Source of the DNA: Rhodobacter sp.
Lineage (GTDB): Bacteria; Pseudomonadota; Alphaproteobacteria; Rhodobacterales; Rhodobacteraceae
DNA length: 5,853 bases
Direction of reading: 5' to 3'
Assembly (NCBI GenBank): GCA_003536295.1
Contig: DPZQ01000064.1
Span: forward strand, 1-5,853
Shown here: positions 1 to 4,104 of the stretch, piece after piece
Position numbering within the stretch: position 1 is the first letter of the stretch
How the letters are laid out: each line of letters starts with the position of its first letter
Program-made: the position numbers and the translations under genes
The notes under the pieces: generated by a model
Database searches by the model: none
The model's input: only the letters and a program-made list of their open reading frames with translations
Told to the model about the DNA's origin: nothing

Positions 1-511
1 CTTCATCGTTCATACGGAGAATGATGGTTTCTTGTTCCTCATGAAGTTGAAGTTGGTGAAGCTCCAGTCCAACATGTTCAAACATCCTAGCTAACTTAGC
101 TGTTGGCTGGATACGTGTTGAGCGGTTACCAATAGGTGAACCTGTACGATTGTAAGAATGGTTGGCCTTATGCAGAAGCCCCTGCTCAATTAGAATATCA
201 ATCACATCTGATGTTCTATGGGGTAAGTTCATCCCGTTATAACGTGACTTCACAATCCACTTATTCCGCCCACGTTGTATAGCTGTACACAGAGTAGGGT
301 CAGTCCTCCAAGACACATACTGATCCACAAGGATCACACGCAAGGCACGATACAGGTCGGTTTTACCCTTGTTGTTGGACTTACCAATGACCGTGGCTTT
401 CTGCTCATCACTAAAGGATTGGAACACCTGTTCAGTCAGGCTCATCACTGCTTTATGCTCAGACCAAGCATGAACATTGAATAGACGTGAGTGCCAGACG
501 TCAGTGATCAT
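1..511 (-). CDS. Winged-helix-like protein of a probable mobile element, 3' end cut by window edge
   Basis: An open frame reads leftward from ATG at 511 for 170 codons and leaves the window without a stop, so the C-terminus is missing. An in-frame TGA lies just upstream with no other start codon between, which fixes the start. I do not recognise a named family. What is visible: a charged N-terminus; a hydrophobic helix at about residues 52-69 (DLYRALRVILVDQYVSW); then basic KSRYNGMNLPHRT (88-100), helix DVIDILIEQGLL (102-113), a Tyr/Asn/Arg/Gly-rich turn (117-131) and TRIQPTAKLARMF (132-144). This order looks like a helix-turn-helix followed by a wing. From memory, similar layouts occur in replication-initiator-like or hypothetical proteins of alphaproteobacterial plasmids and integrated elements. 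A DNA-binding replication or regulatory role is therefore an inference. GC is about 45%, below the genes to the right. No strong Shine-Dalgarno precedes ATG 511; an 18-codon ORF overlaps it by ATGA. Confidence 0.6.
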   Translation of the reverse strand, partial: MITDVWHSRLFNVHAWSEHKAVMSLTEQVFQSFSDEQKATVIGKSNNKGKTDLYRALRVILVDQYVSWRTDPTLCTAIQRGRNKWIVKSRYNGMNLPHRTSDVIDILIEQGLLHKANHSYNRTGSPIGNRSTRIQPTAKLARMFEHVGLELHQLQLHEEQETIILRMNDE

Positions 512-564
512 ATACGTACCAACCCATCAAGGATCTGTTGAAGGCGTTGCTTATAGTTAGGCAT
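508..564 (-). CDS. Possible 18-residue leader ORF overlapping the start of the element gene
   Basis: Reading leftward from ATG at 564 gives MPNYKQRLQQILDGLVRI and then TGA at 510-508. The stop overlaps the ATG of the next gene (511) as ATGA, the usual signature of translational coupling. There is no convincing ribosome binding site upstream. The frame is open for about 20 codons before this ATG, back to a TAG. It could be a coupling leader peptide, the displaced N-terminus of the downstream protein after a frameshift, or chance. The sequence looks like a helix with alternating charged and hydrophobic residues, which fits the frameshift reading as well as the leader one. Confidence 0.25.
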   Translation of the reverse strand: MPNYKQRLQQILDGLVRI

Positions 565-648
565 GACGCTGGGCTTTCTGATGTGCTTCCGTTTGATGAG
601 GATAGGGGTAAATATAATATGAATCTACTGACCATCAGCCTCAGTCAA

Positions 649-674
649 AAGGAACTTAAATAAGGAACTTAAAT
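649..674. repeat. Two exact tandem copies of a 13-bp direct repeat
   Basis: AAGGAACTTAAAT occurs at 649-661 and again directly at 662-674 with no mismatch. Read on the minus strand it is ATTTAAGTTCCTT twice, ending directly against TTGACT (648-643), a possible -35 element pointing toward the minus-strand gene. No well-spaced -10 follows (TATTAT and TATATT are too far away). Two copies could form a binding site for the element's DNA-binding protein, a reduced iteron set, or a replication-slippage duplication. Confidence 0.7.
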
Positions 675-690
675 TGTTAAAAGGATATGC

Positions 691-719
691 TTGATTATAA
701 CAAGTAAATCACATATAGT
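691..719 (+). promoter_or_regulatory. Possible sigma-70-type promoter in the AT-rich spacer
   Basis: TTGATT (691-696) and TATAGT (714-719) are separated by 17 bp, which is the right spacing. The region is so AT-rich that matches are expected by chance. If used, transcription would start near 726 and run through the tRNA-like string toward the gene at 931. Confidence 0.2.
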
Positions 720-780
720 TATTTAAAATCAAATATTTAAGAGGTATAATGAATAACTCTATAGCGCAAAATCAGCCCTT

Positions 781-796
781 CCTTCTGGGGCCACCA
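781..796 (+). other. tRNA 3'-end-like fragment, candidate attachment-site remnant
   Basis: CCTTCTGGGGCCACCA reads as the 3' half of a T-stem (CCTTC), the 3' strand of an acceptor stem (TGGGGCC), a discriminator A and CCA. It is followed by TTTTT (797-801). The bases before 781 do not form a T-loop (no TTCGAAT-like string), and no matching GGCCCCA-starting 5' half occurs upstream, so this is not a complete tRNA. Tyrosine recombinases often integrate elements into tRNA 3' ends. The element carries a copy that restores the gene, and the displaced 3' piece is left at the far end. Here the fragment points right, so the element would lie to its left, where the low-GC mobile-type gene is. The tRNA identity cannot be read from 16 nt, and chance resemblance is possible. 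Confidence 0.4.
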
Positions 797-913
797 TTTT
801 TCGCTTTGACCAAAAGTAATTCGCTAAAAATTTCTCGAATAGCTCCTAATTGGGCTTTATCGCGAGTTTACCCTTGCAGCGTAGCAATTAATAATTACAT
901 TCATTAAGTTGAA

Positions 914-925
914 TATAATGGAAAG
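914..925 (+). promoter_or_regulatory. Ribosome binding site and perfect TATAAT just upstream of the gene at 931
   Basis: GGAAAG at 920-925 sits 5 nt before ATG 931 and is a good Shine-Dalgarno, supporting that start. TATAAT at 914-919 is a perfect -10 hexamer, but it would start transcription about 5 nt before the ATG and exclude most of the Shine-Dalgarno. A more conventional but weaker pair is TTGCAG (874-879) with TACATT (896-901), 16 bp apart. Confidence 0.45.
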
Positions 926-930
926 AAAAC

Positions 931-1506
931 ATGAAAAAAGCATTTATCTTGACTATAGGTTTAGTCATCGTCTTTGGCAGCGGTTTTGTTGCATCGCATT
1001 TTTGGTCACAGTCGTCTTACGACGGTCACAGCACGCATATGGCCTCTATGGAGGTTGATATGCATGATGAAGGCGATATGCCCATGTTAAATGGAAAAGA
1101 CACAACTGCAGATGAAGTAGTCGATCTAAAATCAATGTTCCAAAACCATAAGGACATAACGCGTAGCGTAGAGCTTTTGCCCAACGGCATCAAAACTACA
1201 ACCGAAAGTCCCGACGAAAATCTGCGCAGCGCCTTGGTGAACCATGTTGCAAGCATGATAACTCGCGTTGAACAGGGCCAAGATCCCCAAATTCCCATTC
1301 AAAGCCCAACACTTGATATTTTATTCCAAAAGGGCTCTGAAATAATAACCGAGATTGAAACGACGGATTTTGGTGTTAGTGTTATTCAAACTTCAGGAAA
1401 TCCTGAGGTCGTCGCCGCCCTGCAAAAACACGCGCTTGAAGTCAGTGATCTGGCCGCGCGCGGCATGCAAGCGGTACATGAACAGATGATGGGCCACCAC
1501 AATTAG
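931..1506 (+). CDS. Membrane-anchored periplasmic protein with His/Met-rich segment and internally duplicated domain
   Basis: This encodes 191 residues. MKK followed by a hydrophobic run (about 4-21) forms a signal anchor or signal peptide, so the rest should lie in the periplasm. Residues 33-52 are rich in metal-ligand side chains (H33, H36, M37, M40, M44, H45, M50, M52), and the C-terminus ends MMGHHN. The soluble part contains two ungapped 50-residue copies, 68-117 and 130-179, offset by exactly 62 residues. They share F70/F132, Q71/Q133, I76/I138, E81/E143, G86/G148, S93/S155, A101-L102/A163-L164, H105/H167 and G116/G178. I do not recognise a named family, though from memory similar hypothetical proteins occur in proteobacteria, sometimes near copper genes. 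Metal, possibly copper, binding in the periplasm is inferred from composition only. The start is supported by GGAAAG 5 nt upstream. The gene stands apart from its neighbours: AT-rich spacer before it and 174 nt to the next firm start. Confidence 0.85.
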   Translation: MKKAFILTIGLVIVFGSGFVASHFWSQSSYDGHSTHMASMEVDMHDEGDMPMLNGKDTTADEVVDLKSMFQNHKDITRSVELLPNGIKTTTESPDENLRSALVNHVASMITRVEQGQDPQIPIQSPTLDILFQKGSEIITEIETTDFGVSVIQTSGNPEVVAALQKHALEVSDLAARGMQAVHEQMMGHHN

Positions 1507-1523
1507 GCAAAGAAAGAAGCACC

Positions 1524-1589
1524 GTGCCCTATTTCATAATTACCCTTTCCACTTTTTTTCTGGCTGGTTGCGGTGTTCCTTTTTTATAA
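1524..1589 (+). CDS. Possible 21-residue lipoprotein-like small ORF
   Basis: GTG at 1524 opens 21 codons ending at TAA 1587-1589. The product has a hydrophobic run followed by FLAGCG, which fits a lipobox with the lipid-bearing Cys at residue 16, leaving only GVPFL after it. A purine-rich stretch (AAGAAAGAAG, 1510-1519) lies just upstream and could act as a weak ribosome binding site. It may be a tiny lysis- or entericidin-like lipopeptide, the remaining signal peptide of a lost lipoprotein gene, or chance. GTGCCCTAT at its start and ATAAGGCAC at its end (1586-1594) form an imperfect inverted repeat with one mismatch. Confidence 0.2.
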   Translation: MPYFIITLSTFFLAGCGVPFL

Positions 1590-1680
1590 GGCACCCAAAC
1601 TAAATAGCCTTTAAAGACACAGAATACCGCTATCATTGCCCGTGCAAAAGCCTATATTCGGGGCAGACCCTGAGGTGGAC

Positions 1681-2364
1681 ATGGCGTTTTCATTATCATT
1701 TTTAAAAATCAAATCCGTCCCCATCCTCTTTTGGAGCGCAAAAAAAACACAGTCACTTAGGCCACCCTTGGTCTCTTTGGTGTTTTTGGTGCTGGGCTTA
1801 ACCATTTTCGGTTTGGGCGAGGCGCTGTTGATCACTGCCGCGGTCGGGGTCAGCCCTTGGACGGTTTTTGCCCAAGGACTTGCCAATGTCACTGGCATAG
1901 ACATTGGGCTTTCGACCTTTATCTTAAGCATTTCAGTCTTGCTTTGTTGGATACCCTTGCGCCAAAGGCCGGGCATTGGGACCTTGGCAAATGCGGTGAT
2001 CATTGCTTTGGTCTTGGGGTTCGCCCTGCCCTACTTGCCGCATTTTGACCATCTGGCCTTACAGCTTTTACAGTCGATTTTAGGTGTGATTATCACGGGA
2101 TTTGGTGGCGGTATCTATTTGATCGCCAATCTTGGGCCCGGTCCGCGTGATGGGTTGATGACAGGCCTGCAAAGAGTTACGGGCCGGCCCATGGCGTTGG
2201 TACGCACCAGCCTTGAAGTGATGGTGATTGCCATCGGCTGGTCTTTGGGTGGAACGGTCGGTATTGGCACGTTGTTTTTTGCTCTTGGCATTGGACCCTC
2301 GGTTGCGGCGAGCCTTTTTGGGTTGCAAAAACTATGTACAAGCCGCAAAGCAGAACCTATTTGA
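1681..2364 (+). CDS. YczE-like (COG2364) integral membrane protein
   Basis: This encodes 227 residues when started at ATG 1681, chosen because GAGGTGG (1672-1678) lies just upstream. TTG 1636 and GTG 1642 are in-frame alternatives, but the 13-15 residues they add look unlike protein of this family. About five membrane segments are visible, near residues 29-52, 76-93, 101-120, 128-150 and 175-205. Family-like motifs are GVSPW (56-60), GTLANA (100-105), LGPGPRDGLM (151-160) and GGTVGIGTLFFALGIGP (190-206). These match the YczE/YitT-type uncharacterised membrane proteins, about 215 residues in Bacillus. It acts in the inner membrane. The substrate and role are unknown; a transporter-like function is commonly assumed. 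It is the first gene of a tight three-gene set, with 20 nt to the next start. No clear promoter is visible upstream. Confidence 0.85.
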   Translation: MAFSLSFLKIKSVPILFWSAKKTQSLRPPLVSLVFLVLGLTIFGLGEALLITAAVGVSPWTVFAQGLANVTGIDIGLSTFILSISVLLCWIPLRQRPGIGTLANAVIIALVLGFALPYLPHFDHLALQLLQSILGVIITGFGGGIYLIANLGPGPRDGLMTGLQRVTGRPMALVRTSLEVMVIAIGWSLGGTVGIGTLFFALGIGPSVAASLFGLQKLCTSRKAEPI

Positions 2365-2384
2365 AAGTTAATTTCGGAGCGCAG

Positions 2385-3005
2385 ATGCCACAGATCACAT
2401 CCCTTTTCGTCACCCCACTTTACCGCGCAGCCCTGTCCGAACAGGGCAAGGCCATTAACGTAGCCGAGCTTGAAACCTCGTGCCTCTCTATCGCCGAGGA
2501 TGACGAAGCAGGACAAAATTGGTGTGATGAAAACGGCTATCCTGGCTATACGAGTTATGCGTCTCTAGCCAATCTGGCCTGGGCGTTTCCTATTTTCAAA
2601 GATCTGGTAAAAGTGCTTGATAAGCATGTGGCCGCTTTCGCCAAAGAGTTGCAGTTTGATTTAGGCGAAAAAAAGCTAAAGATTGACTCGCTTTGGATCA
2701 ACATTCTGGCGCCGGGGGGGGTGCACACCTCACATATTCATCCACACAGCGTGATTTCGGGCACGACTTATGTAACTATGCCCGAAGATGCCAGCGCCAT
2801 TAAATTTGAAGATCCGCGGCTGGCCATGATGATGGCCGCGCCGACGCGATTGAAAAACTGTGCCGACAGCTTGCGTAGCTTTTACTATATTGCACCTCAG
2901 GTGGGCGAGGTTTTACTTTGGGAAAGCTGGCTGCGCCATGAGGTGCCGCTGAATATGGCAGAAGATGAACGTATCTCGGTCAGCTTTAATTATGGTTGGG
3001 CATAG
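2385..3005 (+). CDS. TIGR02466-type putative 2OG-Fe(II) oxygenase
   Basis: This encodes 206 residues, close to the usual length of about 200. ATG 2385 is preferred over the upstream in-frame ATG 2334 because GGAG (2376-2379) is 5 nt upstream and the MPQITSLFVTPLY opening is typical of this family; ATG 2334 lies inside the preceding gene. Key regions: WINILAPGGVHTSHIHPHS (104-122) with candidate iron ligands H117/H119, SGTTYV (125-130), FEDPR (141-145), GEVLLWESWLRHEVPLN (174-190) with the probable distal iron ligand H185, and R196 in RISVSFN (196-202), suited to binding the 2-oxoglutarate carboxylate. This is the layout of the double-stranded beta-helix dioxygenase fold (Pfam 2OG-FeII_Oxy_5). 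The substrate is unknown; it probably acts in the cytoplasm. It is 20 nt downstream of the YczE-like gene and 5 nt upstream of the MYG1-family gene, so co-transcription is likely. The catalytic assignments come from motif position only. Confidence 0.85.
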   Translation: MPQITSLFVTPLYRAALSEQGKAINVAELETSCLSIAEDDEAGQNWCDENGYPGYTSYASLANLAWAFPIFKDLVKVLDKHVAAFAKELQFDLGEKKLKIDSLWINILAPGGVHTSHIHPHSVISGTTYVTMPEDASAIKFEDPRLAMMMAAPTRLKNCADSLRSFYYIAPQVGEVLLWESWLRHEVPLNMAEDERISVSFNYGWA

Positions 3006-3010
3006 AGGCG

Positions 3011-3940
3011 ATGACGATCACAGCTCTGATCACACATTCGGGCGGTTTTCACGCCGATGAGCTTTTATCAAGCGTGATCTTGACGCGGCTTTTTCCTCAA
3101 GCAAACCTTGTGCGTAGCCGCGATGCGGCTTGGATTACCCCCGCTTTTGGTCATCTTATTTACGACGTGGGAGGCCTCTTTGATGCAGATTTACAGATTT
3201 TCGACCATCATCAACGTGGAGCCCCTTTGCGGGACGACGGGCAGCCGTTCAGCTCATTTGGGTTGATATGGCGCCACTATGGGGTCCGCTACCTGGCCGA
3301 CTCAGGCATTCCCCATGAACATATTTCGCAAATCCATACGAAGTTTGATCAGGAAATCGTACTTTACATTGATCTTTTGGACAATGGCGCACTTAGCCCC
3401 TCAGTGGCGGGGCCGCTTGCGCCCTTAACCCTACCAGAGCTTTTAGAAAGCCTTAGTCCCGCATTTGACGCACGCGACCCTGAAAGTGAAGATCTAGCTT
3501 TTGGCGCAGCCCTAGTGCTCGCACGTCAGTTGGTTGAGAGCATAGTGAAAAAATATGATGCCAATTTGCGTGCACAGTCGATTGTCGTAAAGTCCATTCA
3601 AAAGGCAGGTGCGGGTCAGATACTAGAGCTGCCCCAAAATATGCCGTTTTTACAAACAGTGATTGATGCGGGCGCAGATCATTTGTTGTTTGTTATAGCC
3701 CCCCGCGACTCAGATTGGACGTTGGGCGGCATCAGACGCACCTCGCACGAGTTCACCCTTAGGGCCGACTTGCCAAGCGCTTGGGCGGGGCTTAACGGGC
3801 AGGCATTGGAGAAAGCTTCGGGTGTGCTAGGGGCCAATTTTTGCCATAATGGCCGCTTTATTGCCACCGCCACCAGTTATGAGGCTATCGTGAAATTAGC
3901 TCAAATCGCCGTCGAAACGGCCGAAGCGACCAAATCATAA
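3011..3940 (+). CDS. MYG1-family metal-dependent hydrolase/exonuclease-like protein
   Basis: This encodes 309 residues from ATG 3011. The N-terminus carries the MYG1 signature THSGGFHADE (8-17; H9, H14, D16 and E17 are likely metal ligands), then RSRD (35-38), YDVGG (51-55) with D52, and FDHHQRG (64-70) with D65, H66 and H67. These resemble the DHH-type phosphoesterase metal centre. A late GANFCHNGRFIATA stretch is also typical of the family. Human MYG1 has been described as a 3'-5' RNA exonuclease; bacterial members are shorter and little studied, so nuclease or phosphoesterase activity is inferred. It is a cytosolic protein with no signal peptide or membrane segment. The start follows the upstream stop by 5 nt. 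AGAGG (3004-3008) is very close to the ATG (2 nt), so translation may depend on coupling to the upstream gene. TTG 2996, overlapping the upstream gene, is an alternative that would add 5 residues. Confidence 0.9.
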   Translation: MTITALITHSGGFHADELLSSVILTRLFPQANLVRSRDAAWITPAFGHLIYDVGGLFDADLQIFDHHQRGAPLRDDGQPFSSFGLIWRHYGVRYLADSGIPHEHISQIHTKFDQEIVLYIDLLDNGALSPSVAGPLAPLTLPELLESLSPAFDARDPESEDLAFGAALVLARQLVESIVKKYDANLRAQSIVVKSIQKAGAGQILELPQNMPFLQTVIDAGADHLLFVIAPRDSDWTLGGIRRTSHEFTLRADLPSAWAGLNGQALEKASGVLGANFCHNGRFIATATSYEAIVKLAQIAVETAEATKS

Positions 3941-4059
3941 CGGACGCCCGCAGCTCGAGCCCAGGGCGCGGTGCAACCCAACACAACTTGTATCTGAGGT
4001 TCATCGTAGTTATAGTCAGCAGCGCTAGCAACATCGGCCGCTTTGGTAAAAAACTGCAT
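3901..4059 (-). CDS. Possible 52-residue small ORF between the convergent genes
   Basis: Reading leftward, ATG at 4059 opens 52 codons to TGA at 3903-3901. The N-terminal 38 or so residues (MQFFTKAADVASAADY, then DEPQIQVVLGCTAPWARAAG) have a natural composition and codon choice resembling the neighbouring genes. The last 13 or so codons run antisense to the MYG1 3' end. Against it: there is no Shine-Dalgarno, the ATG lies inside the 12-bp terminator stem, and I recognise no homologue. It would follow SulP in the same direction, 45 nt after its stop. It could be a small gene, a remnant of a lost gene, or chance. Confidence 0.25.
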   Translation of the reverse strand: MQFFTKAADVASAADYNYDEPQIQVVLGCTAPWARAAGVRYDLVASAVSTAI

Positions 4060-4082
4060 TTGGGGCGACACAAATGCAGTTT
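4051..4082. terminator. Bidirectional intrinsic terminator between MYG1-family and SulP genes
   Basis: AAACTGCATTTG (4051-4062) pairs perfectly over 12 bp with CAAATGCAGTTT (4071-4082) around the 8-nt loop GGGGCGAC A (4063-4070). On the plus strand it runs into TTTCTTTTATTTT (4080-4092). On the minus strand the complement of the A run at 4048-4053 gives six Ts. It therefore fits termination of the rightward gene set (last stop 3940) and of the leftward SulP gene (stop 4105). It sits nearer to SulP, 22 nt beyond its stop codon. Confidence 0.9.
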
Positions 4083-4104
4083 CTTTTATTTTAGATTTGA
4101 GACT

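Larger units (their letters stand above)
565..930. other. AT-rich intergenic spacer, candidate element/chromosome junction
   Basis: This stretch separates the minus-strand element gene from the plus-strand gene at 931. Positions 601-930 are about 32% GC and 601-780 only about 28%, against roughly 52% in sampled chromosomal stretches to the right. It contains the 13-bp tandem repeat (649-674), a possible promoter (691-719), a tRNA 3'-end-like string (781-796) with five Ts after it, and an imperfect hairpin at 834-866 (CTCG pairing with CGAG, and AGCTC with GGGCT including one T-G pair). A 52-codon open frame at 749-907 is probably chance. I see no convincing protein gene here. Confidence 0.6.

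Noticed and set aside
275..484. 69-codon plus-strand ORF
   Set aside because: It lies opposite the minus-strand partial gene, which has the more protein-like translation and a longer uninterrupted frame.
643..648. Full minus-strand promoter for the element gene starting with TTGACT
   Set aside because: No -10 hexamer lies at 16-18 bp; the TATTAT/TATATT candidates are more than 20 bp away.
781..796. A complete tRNA gene
   Set aside because: No T-loop consensus, anticodon arm or 5' acceptor strand can be found upstream; only the 3' end is present.
749..907. 52-codon plus-strand ORF (ATG 749) with AAGAGG-like sequence just upstream
   Set aside because: It spans the AT-rich spacer and reads straight through the tRNA-like fragment. 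The product is low in acidic residues and resembles no family I know. It is more likely chance.
1610..1636. Promoter for the YczE-like gene (TTTAAA and TATCAT)
   Set aside because: The spacing is 15 bp and both hexamers match poorly; not enough to call.
1611..2003. 130-codon minus-strand ORF
   Set aside because: It is antisense to the YczE-like gene, whose membrane segments and family motifs are clear.
2115..2516. 133-codon minus-strand ORF
   Set aside because: It is antisense to the junction of two well-supported plus-strand genes and has no recognisable features.
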